From contig RDXN01000057.1 of assembly GCA_004292855.1 (NCBI GenBank), forward strand, positions 24,947-88,946: a stretch of DNA of 64,000 nt, given 5' to 3'. Position numbers and translations under genes: made by a program. Origin of the DNA: Cytophagales bacterium. Its GTDB lineage: Bacteria; Bacteroidota; Bacteroidia; Cytophagales; Spirosomataceae. Shown here piece by piece: positions 52,701 to 61,500 of this stretch. The notes below the pieces were generated by a model. That model did no database searches and was not told where the DNA came from. It saw nothing but the letters and a program-made list of their open reading frames with translations. The first letter of the stretch is position 1, and each line of letters begins with the position of its first letter.

Positions 52701-52947
52701 AGACCACGAGCGTGTTAGCTCTGGCAGGCACGCTGAGCCGAAAGTTGCCCTCAGAGTCGGTTGTGGTGCCGTTGGGCGACCCAGGGGCCTTTACCAGGAC
52801 ACTAACACCGGGCAGGCCTTTGCCATCGGCGGCATCGGTCACCCGGCCTGAGAGCGAGCGTGTTTGGGCCTGTGCGGTGCCCACAAGCCCAAACAGGGCA
52901 AGCAGCAAAACCGGCACAAGGCGGTTCAAGTAGCGGATAGAAGTCAT
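49744..52947 (-). CDS. SusC/RagA-family TonB-dependent outer-membrane transporter
   Basis: A 1067-residue outer-membrane channel. Signal peptide (RYLNRLVPVLLLALFGLVGT), then a carboxypeptidase-regulatory-like domain (LSGRVTDAADGKGLPGVSV), the plug domain with VVVVGYGQ and the SusC motif GVVLITTKRGKSGKP near residue 215, and a beta-barrel to the C-terminus. It imports oligosaccharides with energy from TonB-ExbBD. The start at 52947 is chosen for the signal peptide. The promoter region, shared with the divergent GH30-ankyrin gene, holds a tandem G-rich motif (53005-53024). Confidence 0.96.
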   Translation of the reverse strand: MTSIRYLNRLVPVLLLALFGLVGTAQAQTRSLSGRVTDAADGKGLPGVSVLVKAPGSPNGTTTDSEGNFRLSVPARANTLVVSSVGYQATEVPVGNSNVLTVSLEADTRAFNEVVVVGYGQKTTRKLTESIGTVQARDITRLPVANAEAAIQGRVSGVQITNVDGTPGGPVSIRIRGVSTVGNNQPLFVVDGVPIGDGTGNQINPADIETMSVLKDASSSSIYGLRAANGVVLITTKRGKSGKPRVNLDVYTGVQNFPKFYEMNSTAQYVALAQESFDRANAQSGAQPGSKEFLILPPDLRPGSPLLNIDNRDVWRDAVVERNAPISNYNLSVSGGNDNSNYFISAGLFEQKSMVKKWDLTRYSFRINSDHRVGKRLKIGQALTIAYNQTQRGSNAGGDGFLYAASATMPPFFNYRDVDNSVPNNRYGYTGNLNVAGLTILNTPGINQVVDATDRSLRLLGNIYGELELIRGLKFRSVAALDFGTSRNTSWQPGYTARELGQERNTNGAGDDRGEGVQQVYTNTLNYDGVFGGHTINAVAGMEYQQIRTSSLGYSASNFSSTNPNFYRSLRNQQGLSDGKGGFVFANVGSGLSERAYFAYFGRVSYDFQDKYLVTATARYDMSSNFAPENRAKLFPAISAAWRVSNESFLKGRASFITDLKLRASWGQLGNDRIGSDFPYVARVVQQPWYTIGEGQTALRGTGIPVLTNRNLRWEINESIDAGFDLTLFGKLNVLATYYNRNTKDFLYNLPVNLTSGFSSIPVNLGQVNNRGIELETSYRVKVGKEGTIDLFGNLTTVRNRLVSLAPGVQEFASGDYRTAVGFPIGYFYGYKTGGIYQNAAQADAAILDIANGKNKPVPGDVIFQDNNGPGTDGQQFSGTPDGQINVEDRTYLGKTIPDFFYGFGVNANWKGFDLALLFQGVSGISVYNEFRRGAEGLGGVGRNQLASTQNRWTGEGTSNTMPRATGNDLNNNGRFSDRWVEDASFLRFKNVQIGYSIPRVFLDKIKVFQGARVYVAATNLFRITKYSGLDPEVVSYGQASSQLFAGSDVGNIPQPVTVQVGANLTF

Positions 52948-53004
52948 AGAAAGTTGTGTCTTGTGGTATTTTCTGCACAATTAAGAGGAATATCTATAGG
53001 ATTT

Positions 53005-53024
53005 CTGGGTGGGTCTGGGTGGGT
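53005..53024. promoter_or_regulatory. Tandem G-rich motif between SusC and GH30-ankyrin genes
   Basis: A 10-bp unit CTGGGTGGGT is repeated head to tail. The core CTGGGTGGGTCTGGGTGG recurs exactly at 58396-58413 (opposite strand), upstream of the second GH30 gene. It lies 58 bp from the SusC start and 60 bp from the GH30-ankyrin start, well placed for one activator to serve both. GGGTGGGTCTGGGTGGG also fits the pattern of a four-run G-quadruplex. Confidence 0.6.
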
Positions 53025-53083
53025 ATACGCTGGAATGCTGATGGCAACTCTGTTACTTGCAGTAGTTAATCACACTCCCTTCC

Positions 53084-55492
53084 ATGAATAAACAAATGGC
53101 CTGCTGGCTGCTTATCGTCGGCATCCCGCTATTCGGTCAGGCCCAGTCAACAAACAGCCCAACACGGCTAACGGTCAAGCCCGCGCAGACGCATCAAACC
53201 ATCGAAGGCTTCGGCTCGTGCATCATCGACTTCACCGACGCACCGGCCTTTTACGCCGACTCGGCGATGTATGACCGGATTGTGCAGGATTTGGGGTTGA
53301 CAATGCTCCGCATGTCGATTCCGCAGGAACTCGAAGCCGTCAACGACGATAACGACCCGAATCACTTCGCCTGGGAAAACTTCAACATGCACTTCATGGA
53401 ACGCCGGATGCGGTTTGCCCAAGCTCTGAAAAAGCGGGGCGTAACGCGGTTTATTGCCGCTACGTGGTCGCCCCCGGAATTCACCAAAACCCACCGGGCA
53501 ACGGTGCAGGGCGGGCATTTGCGGGCCGATATGTATGCCGAATACGCCGAAAACATGGCTGCGTTTATCATTGCCGCCAAACAGAACTGGGGCATCGACA
53601 TTGGCTCCATCAGCATTCAGAACGAACTGCTGTTTATTGAACCCTACAAATCGTGCATCTACAACCCACAGCAAGTGCGCGAGGCCGTGCGTGCCCTGAT
53701 GCGGAAGTTCAAACGCGAAGGCATCACCACTCAGATTCACCTGCCTGAAGACATGATGTTCTCTGGCAGAATGCTCAACAATATCGGCCCCACCATGGCC
53801 GACCCCGAAACCCGCCATTTTCGGGGACACTTTGCCACCCATCGACAGGAAGAATTGGTGGGGGTTCAGAAATGGCACGAAGCCACCAAACAGTACAACC
53901 GCCAAACGTGGATGACCGAGACCTCCGGCCACGACCAAACCTGGCCGGGTGCCCTCAAAATGGCCAACGACATGCACGATTACCTCGTGGGCGGCAACAT
54001 GAGCGCGTGGCTCTACTGGCAAATTGCCGAACCCCACAGCGTGTTTGCCCTCATGGACAGCACCCGAACGTCGCCCAAATATGCTGCGGCCAAACACTTT
54101 TACCGATATATCCGGCCCGGTGCGGTGCGTGTCGAAACGGAGTCCACAAACCCCGATGTGCGGGTATCGGCTTTTCGGCACGATACCGACGGAACGCTGA
54201 CAATGGTGCTGATTAACCGGGGCGATACCGAGCAGACTGTGCAGCTAGGGGTAAATGGCCCTGATGCGCCTGCCACGTATGCGGTTTTTCGGTCGAGCGC
54301 GACGGAAGAATGCCTCCCGGCTGGGACGTTCAGCCCGAACGGGCCAACGCTTTTGCTGCCGCCCCGGAGCATCATTACCCTGGTTGGGCAAGGAAAACCA
54401 GATGCTTTGACGAAACGGAACGAGTGGCCAGAAGCCTGGAAATCAACGTATTCGGGCAAAATTGGTACGTTTTCTGTACCCGATAAGGGCGAGGGGTTTG
54501 GCATCAACGTGGTTTCGGAACGGTACAACATGACCGCGCTACGGGCCGAAATTGGCAAGGGGAATTTGAACAAAACCCTGCCCAACGGCTGGACGGCCCT
54601 GCACTCGGCCCTGCTCGGCGGGAATTACGAAGCTGCCGAAACCCTGTTGGCTGCCGGTGCCGACGTGAACCGCCCGGCCAACGACGGCTGGACTCCCCTG
54701 CACATGGCCGCCAGCACGTTTGTGGGCCGCGCCGAACACGACAACAGCAAAACCGAACGCTCCAAGTACGACCTGTTCCGACTCGTCATGGACAGAAAAC
54801 CGGACCTGAACGCCCGCACCCGCGACGGTTGGACACCGCTCCATGCGGCAGTGGCCAACGCGCACTCGGCCTGGCGACAACCCGAAAACCACGCCCTCGA
54901 CCGCATCCGGGATTTGCTCCGAGCCGGTAGCAACCTGGAAGCCACCGACCATAACGGACGAACGCCCCTGCATTGGGCCGCGTGGCAGGGCTATTCCAAG
55001 TTTACCGATGCTCTGAACGTGTCCGACGCGGTGGTGCAGGTACTGATTGATGCCCGGGCAAACCTGAATGCGGTGGACAATACCGGACGAACACCCCTGC
55101 ACTATGCCGCCGAGATGGGTTACGACCCCATTGTGGCCGCGCTGGTGCGGGCCGGAGCGAGCCAAACCATCCGCGACAAAGCCGGAAAAACACCCGGACA
55201 ACTCGCGCAGGCCAACCAACTGACGGGCACCGTTGCCGCCTTGCAAACGGGCAAAACGGTTAGTTCAAAACCCCAAAAAACCCCATCCGAGACCGGAACG
55301 GGCAAATTGGGCAAGGAATTGGTGCAGGCCGCCTGGAAAGGAAACCTGAAACTCGTTTCTGAACTACTCGCCCAACAAGCCGATGTGTTTTATCGCGACA
55401 GCGACGGGTTCCGGGCCATCGACCGCGCCCGCGACAACGGCCATCGGGCTATTGTAACGCTGTTGCAGGAAGCCGAAAAGGAGACGAAATAA
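53084..55492 (+). CDS. GH30 glycosidase fused to ankyrin repeats
   Basis: An 802-residue protein with signal peptide (residues 1-20). The GH30 catalytic barrel spans about 30-350: IEGFGSCIIDFT, acid/base Glu near 181 (SIQNELLF), nucleophile Glu near 279 (WMTETSGH). The GH30 beta-sandwich follows to about 440 (RPGAVRVETES, SIITLVG). From about 490 to the end are five or more ankyrin repeats (PNGWTALHSALLGGNYEAAE, DGWTPLHMAAS, NGRTPLHWAAW, TGRTPLHYAAEMGY). GH30 enzymes cut beta-1,6-glucans, glucuronoxylan or related beta-glycosides. The ankyrin part is unusual in a secreted glycosidase and may bind a protein partner. It is a single uninterrupted frame, divergent from SusC. Confidence 0.9.
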   Translation: MNKQMACWLLIVGIPLFGQAQSTNSPTRLTVKPAQTHQTIEGFGSCIIDFTDAPAFYADSAMYDRIVQDLGLTMLRMSIPQELEAVNDDNDPNHFAWENFNMHFMERRMRFAQALKKRGVTRFIAATWSPPEFTKTHRATVQGGHLRADMYAEYAENMAAFIIAAKQNWGIDIGSISIQNELLFIEPYKSCIYNPQQVREAVRALMRKFKREGITTQIHLPEDMMFSGRMLNNIGPTMADPETRHFRGHFATHRQEELVGVQKWHEATKQYNRQTWMTETSGHDQTWPGALKMANDMHDYLVGGNMSAWLYWQIAEPHSVFALMDSTRTSPKYAAAKHFYRYIRPGAVRVETESTNPDVRVSAFRHDTDGTLTMVLINRGDTEQTVQLGVNGPDAPATYAVFRSSATEECLPAGTFSPNGPTLLLPPRSIITLVGQGKPDALTKRNEWPEAWKSTYSGKIGTFSVPDKGEGFGINVVSERYNMTALRAEIGKGNLNKTLPNGWTALHSALLGGNYEAAETLLAAGADVNRPANDGWTPLHMAASTFVGRAEHDNSKTERSKYDLFRLVMDRKPDLNARTRDGWTPLHAAVANAHSAWRQPENHALDRIRDLLRAGSNLEATDHNGRTPLHWAAWQGYSKFTDALNVSDAVVQVLIDARANLNAVDNTGRTPLHYAAEMGYDPIVAALVRAGASQTIRDKAGKTPGQLAQANQLTGTVAALQTGKTVSSKPQKTPSETGTGKLGKELVQAAWKGNLKLVSELLAQQADVFYRDSDGFRAIDRARDNGHRAIVTLLQEAEKETK

Positions 55493-55528
55493 CCTGGACC
55501 ATTGTCAACGCCATTGCAGCCGCCCGAA

Positions 55529-56833
55529 CTAACGTGCGGGATTGCGAGAGTGAGCGGTCGGTTTTTTCAGTGTCAGCTTGAAGGGCCGGGTCATCAGGGC
55601 GTAGTAACCTCCGCCCCCTTTTGTATAGTCACCAGCAAACATTATGGTGCTCTCTAAGCCGGTGCTGTTCCACCAGTTGTTAGGTAGTTGCGGCAGATAG
55701 GCAGTGTGATTTTCGCCACCAAACTGCTTTTCATTGTGAAAAATCCGCCACGGCCCCCACGGGTTTTTACTCTCGTAGAGCTGGAGTTCCGACGATTGAT
55801 CCCAGGTTTTCCACTCGGCAATGGAGGTCAGTTCGCGGTGCGGGACCACATCGCTGTAAATGGCCATAATGTAGCGTTTCAAGGGCTTGTTGTACGACAT
55901 GGTGGGGTGCCCCACGTGGCCCAAATCAGTGAATATCGGGATGCTGGCATCCTCCTGTTTTGACCAGCGCGGTTGCCCGTTTTTGCCAAACCCCGACAAA
56001 AACTGCCACGCCGACCTGACGAGTAAACTGTCTCTATGCACCCTCGCCATAAAGACATGGTCGCCACTTTCCCAACTGCCATCATTCGAGACGGCATAAA
56101 CGTAGCTGCCTAATTCGGGGGGTACATCGGTGTAACCTGGGCCGAAATTGAGGAAGCACAGGCCCGCAAATTTTGGCCCGAGAAATTGAGGTGTGGTGCT
56201 ATCCGGGATATTGGTCCAGGTCTTGCCGAAATCCGTTGATTTAATTAGCCCAGCCGTGCCGTAATGTCTGGAATAGCTGTCGGTAAAGTACATGGCCTGC
56301 AACATAGCCGGGTCTTTTACGCGCTGGTTGTACATATACTGATTGGTACGTAGTGCCACCGAATCGCGATAGGGCATGATCCGGTCCAGGTGCCAGTCAT
56401 AATCGTAAATGGCGATATACAACGTCGAGTCAATGGCAATTGGCCCGTTTACGTACCGTCGAATCAGCGGAGTTGGGAGCATCTTCCGAAAGGGGATCTC
56501 CATAAAATCCGTAACCGTTTCGACGCGGTGAGCCGGGGGGATGCCCGTGATTTTCAGCAGGTGGGCATAATTGGCTGGTCCCCCGAAATTGCTGCCATCG
56601 TCGTCCACTACGTAGAGCGCGTTATCAATGCCCAGCGTCCACCAGTGCATATCCGAGCCAGTGCCGGGATATTTGTAGGGTTCGCCAGTCCACGAAAAAC
56701 GGGCGATTAGGTCGCTCTCCGGGTACGTTATTGTTCGGTGGTATGTCAGGGTTGATTTTTGGGGAAAACCGGCCAGAGACAGGCACAGAGCGGGTAACAG
56801 CAGCCAAAAGCCTGCTTTAGTTTGATTGCTCAT
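55529..56833 (-). CDS. Secreted propeller-type protein, DUF4185-like
   Basis: A 434-residue exported protein (signal peptide ending around AGFPQK). The stretch GSDMHWWTLGIDNALYVVDDDG near residue 60 and the spaced strands with Asp and Trp (DFGKTWTNIPDS, FTDLGHVGHPTMSYN) suggest a five-bladed propeller of the DUF4185 or GH43-like group. No catalytic residues can be named. Placed between two GH30 genes in the same locus, it may act on the same glycan. Family assignment is tentative. Confidence 0.6.
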   Translation of the reverse strand: MSNQTKAGFWLLLPALCLSLAGFPQKSTLTYHRTITYPESDLIARFSWTGEPYKYPGTGSDMHWWTLGIDNALYVVDDDGSNFGGPANYAHLLKITGIPPAHRVETVTDFMEIPFRKMLPTPLIRRYVNGPIAIDSTLYIAIYDYDWHLDRIMPYRDSVALRTNQYMYNQRVKDPAMLQAMYFTDSYSRHYGTAGLIKSTDFGKTWTNIPDSTTPQFLGPKFAGLCFLNFGPGYTDVPPELGSYVYAVSNDGSWESGDHVFMARVHRDSLLVRSAWQFLSGFGKNGQPRWSKQEDASIPIFTDLGHVGHPTMSYNKPLKRYIMAIYSDVVPHRELTSIAEWKTWDQSSELQLYESKNPWGPWRIFHNEKQFGGENHTAYLPQLPNNWWNSTGLESTIMFAGDYTKGGGGYYALMTRPFKLTLKKPTAHSRNPAR

Positions 56834-56907
56834 GAGTGATACAGGTACAGGAAGTGACTGAATTTAAGGTGCTTAGATAGGTCTAAAACATACGAATCAA
56901 CCCGTTC

Positions 56908-58353
56908 CTACTTGACCCCTACCAGCGTGACCACGCTCTGCGCGGGCATCGTGATAGTGTCGCCCGCTTTTACGGCGGTCAGTTCCTGGCAATTTTCCGA
57001 GGCCGTGGTCCGAAACACGTTGTATTGGGTCGAAACGCCGTCACCTTTCACCCGAATGGCTTTGTCGGTGGTGCCGATGTTGCTGATAACCAGCGTGGGT
57101 AAGCCGTCTTTGGTGAACGCCAGCGGTAGCAGGTCGGCATCGGGGCTGTTAGTTTCGACGCGCACCGCACCGGGCCGTACGTAGCGGTAAAACTGCTTGG
57201 AGACCCAGTAGCGTTTGCTTTTGATGCCGCTCGTGGTCATCAGGCTGTAGTCGGAGGCTTGTTCCTCGCTCAACGACCAGTACACCCAGGCCGACACGTT
57301 GCCGAACCGCAGGGCCGTGTACATGGCTTTGGCGAGGCTGATGGCTCCTTCGTGGTTGTTTTTATAGCCGGAGGTCTCGGTCATCCAGAGCGGAAAATTG
57401 TAGGGCTTCCCCCAGCCCGCCATCGTTTCCCAGGTGGTGGCATCGGCAGAGGAGGGCTTGATGCCGTCGAGGGCGTAGCCGTGCGTAGCCACGATACTCA
57501 CGTAGGAGCGGGCTTCGGGGTCGTTGAGGGTGGGTAGGGTCATGTTCCGCACCCCATCGAGCCAACCTACATCTTCGGGCATGAACAGTTTGGCGGTGAT
57601 GCCTTCCTTCTTGAACCGCCGACCCACCACCTTAATCAGGTCGCGCAGGGCCTCGCCATCGTACAGACACGATTGGTACGACTGCGAAAAGCGGGGTTCG
57701 TTCTGAATACTCAGCCCGTAGAGATCAACCCCAATTTCGCGTTTGAAAATCCGGCAATAAGCCACGCAGCTCTCGGCAAACTCCTCGTAGTTATCCACTT
57801 TAAGCTGATTGCTGGCCACGGTGGGGGTTTTGTTGTAGGCCGGGGCCGAGTTTGCCGACGTGCCGTTATCGACGCGGTTATTCCATTTCATCCACGGGGC
57901 CGGACTCCACACCGACGCGATAAACGTTTCGACGCCCGCCTGTCGCAACGCTTTCAGGTGGGGTATGCGGTCGCCAAACGGCACGTGATGCCCACCATGC
58001 CGCGTGTTCAGGTTGAACTTGGTCAGGTCGGTCACGTTGGGGTCGGCATTGTCGTTCTCGATCTCGAACGAAGTGGGCAGTTCGTCGCGGATGATCGTGC
58101 AGCCGAGGTCGTCTACAAGGTCGCGCACAAAGCGGTCGCTGGTGAACGGCCCGTTGGACCAATACACATTTTGGGCACCAAACCCCCCAAAACCGGCGAT
58201 GGTCTGGTTGGTTTTGGTAACATCGAGCGTCACCTCCACAGCCGCGCTAACCGGCGGGTTAGGCGTTGGAGTGGTGCCGGGTTCGGTACGTTTGCAGGCC
58301 GTCAGGGCTACCAGAGCCAGGGCCGTTGTCGACAGGAATAGTTGAGTGGTCAT
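56908..58353 (-). CDS. GH30-family glycosidase lipoprotein
   Basis: A 481-residue lipoprotein (lipobox ALVALTAC, Cys near 20). GH30 barrel: TIAGFGGFGAQNVYW near 50, acid/base Glu near 217 (SIQNEPRF), nucleophile Glu near 322 (WMTETSGY); the C-terminal beta-sandwich (RPGAVRVETNSPDADLLPLAF, SVVTLVG) closely parallels that of the GH30-ankyrin protein at 53084-55492, so the two are paralogues. The start at 58353 is chosen because the lipoprotein signal begins there. The promoter region carries a copy of the tandem G-rich motif (58396-58413) 43 bp upstream. Confidence 0.92.
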   Translation of the reverse strand: MTTQLFLSTTALALVALTACKRTEPGTTPTPNPPVSAAVEVTLDVTKTNQTIAGFGGFGAQNVYWSNGPFTSDRFVRDLVDDLGCTIIRDELPTSFEIENDNADPNVTDLTKFNLNTRHGGHHVPFGDRIPHLKALRQAGVETFIASVWSPAPWMKWNNRVDNGTSANSAPAYNKTPTVASNQLKVDNYEEFAESCVAYCRIFKREIGVDLYGLSIQNEPRFSQSYQSCLYDGEALRDLIKVVGRRFKKEGITAKLFMPEDVGWLDGVRNMTLPTLNDPEARSYVSIVATHGYALDGIKPSSADATTWETMAGWGKPYNFPLWMTETSGYKNNHEGAISLAKAMYTALRFGNVSAWVYWSLSEEQASDYSLMTTSGIKSKRYWVSKQFYRYVRPGAVRVETNSPDADLLPLAFTKDGLPTLVISNIGTTDKAIRVKGDGVSTQYNVFRTTASENCQELTAVKAGDTITMPAQSVVTLVGVK

Positions 58354-58395
58354 GACGCAAAGGACGTGATTCGGCAATTGTGTTACTACCTCAAT

Positions 58396-58413
58396 CCACC
58401 CAGACCCACCCAG
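58396..58413 (-). promoter_or_regulatory. Second copy of the tandem G-rich motif
   Basis: On the minus strand the 18-nt core CTGGGTGGGTCTGGGTGG is identical to that at 53005-53022; TATAGG lies a short distance upstream in both. It is 43 bp before the start codon of the GH30 lipoprotein gene. The fourth G run is shortened here, so binding by a regulator explains the conservation better than a G-quadruplex. Confidence 0.6.
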
Positions 58414-58568
58414 CCAGTACCTATACTCGCCATACATTGCTTAACATTTACACCTGTGACTAAGTCCATACGATAATAACGCAAAAATACCTGCACCAGC
58501 CCTCCGATCAGAAATCTCATTATCAACTAATTAATTCAATTTAATCGTTCTATCAACCATCAACTAGC

Positions 58569-61500
58569 ATGAAAAAACTGGTATTACTATTCTTCTTAGT
58601 CATGCACTGGTGCGTCGCGAAGGCCCAGGTAGACTACTCGTTTTCCGGCTCGTCGGGCACCTACACGCCCTTGAGCGGAGCCACCACAGCCGCGCTCACG
58701 GCGGCTAACCCCGGCGGCAAAACCTTGCTCGATGAGGCCTTTGCCAACAACGTGCCCATTGGGTTCAGCTTCCAGTATAATGGCCTCAACTATTCGGCTA
58801 TTCACCTCAACGCCAATGGTGTAGCCTCACTCGGCGCACCCTACTTAGCCAGCTCAACTGACCCGACCTACGACCAAAACGAGTTGCGGGCCGCGACGGG
58901 TTTTCGGGGCGCAACCCGCCCCGCGCTGGCCCCGTTTTGGGATAATCTGGCCTTTACCAACGCGGCTGACCTGACCTACAAAACGGAAGGCGCAGCCCCT
59001 AACCGGGTCTTCACGGCGCAGTGGCAAAACATGGCCTGGCAGGGTGGATCGCCCGCGCTATCCTTCCAGCTCAAACTTTACGAGACCACGAATGTCGTTG
59101 AGTTTGTTTGCCGTCAGGAGAGCAACATAGGGGGGAGTGGCCGCTCGGCCTCCATCGGTATCACCGCCGAAACCGGTGCCGCCCTCCTCGACGAAGAGAC
59201 CGTTGCGTATTTGTCGCTAGGCAACGCGGGTAGTTCGCCCCCCGTTAGCAGCACCCTCGAAACCGAAACCATCGCCGACCGACCCGCCACTGGGCAGGTC
59301 TATCGCTTCACCCCCTCGACTTGTGCGGCTCCGGCGGGCCTGCGGACAGTGGCCTACTCCCAAAACGCGGCTACTATCCAGTGGACGGGCCGGGCGGGTT
59401 CGGGTGGGTATCAGTATGCCATCAACAATATGGAGGTGGTGCCCAACACCCTCACCAACACCGGCCAAACGGAGGTCACGCTCACGGGGCTGGTGCCGAA
59501 CCAGGCGTATTATGTGTATGTGCGCAACGGCTGCGGCTCGCCTTGGCGGGTCATGAGTTTCAAGACGCCCACGGTGGCCTCGGTGCCGTATTCGGAAGGG
59601 TTCGAGGCCGCGCTCGATAATGCTTTGCCCCGCAACATGCGCCGGGAAAACGTGAGTAATTCGTTTGCCGACGTGTTCTGGCAAACGAGCAACGGGGTAA
59701 GCGCGGCCACGGGCAGCAAAGCCGCGTTCAACTCGGCTCCGTTTGTGACGGGCCAAACCTGGCTCTACACGCCGGGCTTGAGTTTGGTGGGCGGCACGGC
59801 CTATCAGGTCAGCTTCAAAACCGCCACCACCGCCGGGCCGCAGGGCCTGGAAGTACGCTGGGGCACGCAGGTAGGAGCCGCTGCCATGACCAACACCCTC
59901 TTTAACCAGGGGGCTATCGCTAATGGAGCCTACCAAACCAACACGTCGTCGTTTGTGGCCCCGGCTACCGGTACGTACTACATCGGTTTTCTGTATAAAT
60001 CAGCCCCCAACAACGGTTTGCTGACCCTGGACGACATTGCCGTAACGGTTGATGCCAACGTGGTGGCCGTAACGGGCGTAACCGTCAGCCCCGGCAGCAC
60101 GACGATGTTGGTTGGTAACTCGGCCCAGTTAACAGCCACCGTGTTGCCTGCCAATGCCTCCAACAAAACGGTTAGTTGGTCCTCCAACAACACCGCCGTG
60201 GCCACCGTCGATAACAACGGGTTAATCATTGGTGTAGGAGCCGGTACGGCGACCATCACCGTGACCACCGCCGACGGCAACAGAACCGCCACTAGCAGCG
60301 TGGTTATTACGGCCCCCACCGTGAACCAGAAGCCGGTAGCCGTGCTGAACGCATCGACCAGCAGTGGGGTGGCCCCGCTCGCGGTGTCGTTCAACGCCAA
60401 CGGCTCCTCGGACCCCGACGCGGGCAACACCATTGCTGGCTACGAGTGGAACTTCGGCGATGGCAGTGCCAATCAGTCCGTTGCGGCTCCCTCGCACTCG
60501 TTCACCGCGACGGGCATTTTCACCGTAACATTGCGCGTGCGCGACAACAACAATCTGTTGAGCGACCCCGTCACCCGGACCATTACCGTGACGGCCCCCA
60601 CCAGCCCAACCAGCAGTACGGGTACATCGGGAACGGCGTTAGCCCTGTGGGATTTCGCCGGAAAAGGCGGGCAAAACAACCTGCTAGCCACAACCAAAGT
60701 AGCCGACGTCGGCACGGCAACGGCACAGTTGGGAGCGGGTTTAGCCGTTATCAACTACCTCGGCAACGGCCTCACCGGAACCGAACAAACGGCTACCAAC
60801 CTCGCGGGCGCGCTGTCGGGTAACGATTTTTTCTCGTTCAGGGTCGCGCCGGTTGCTGGCAAGAATTTGACGATCAATAAAGTAGACATTCGCCCGGTGA
60901 GCCAGAATGTGAGCCGGACGTTTGTAGTCTTTTCGAGCGTGAACGGGTTTTCGTCGGGCGCGCAACTCGGCACGTTTACGGGTCAGGACGGGCAGGGCGC
61001 GGCTCTCCAAAGCCTGACCATCAGTAACCACAACAGCCTGACCGGAACCGTTGAATTCAGGGTGTATGTCTATGGTCCGACAAATTTTTACGAATCGACG
61101 GGGGTGGGCAACCGAAACGGGGCTGCGGGGGCGTATGACCTCGCCGTTTTTGGCTCATCGGGTACGGTGAGCAACCCGCCCGTAGCCAATACGGGTAAGA
61201 TTATTCGGGAGTTCTGGTCGGGCGTTTCCGGTAACGAAACCAGCCTGATTCCGGTGGCTCAACCGCCCAGTGGAACCGCCATTTTGACTTCGCTCGAAGG
61301 GCCAACTAATTGGGCCGATTCGTATGGGGCCAGAATCAGGGGCTACGTAATTCCTTCAACAACAGGAGCGTACACATTCTACGTGGCCGGTGACGACTAT
61401 GTTGATCTGCACTTGAGCAGCAACGACAATCCGGCCAATAAAACCCGCATTGCCTTCGTGGCCGGGTGGACCACATCGCGTTTGTGGACGAAGTACCCCA

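Noticed and set aside
53005..53024. G-quadruplex as the main explanation of the G-rich motif
   Set aside because: The second copy lacks the fourth GGG run although the rest of the sequence is conserved, which fits a protein-binding direct repeat better.
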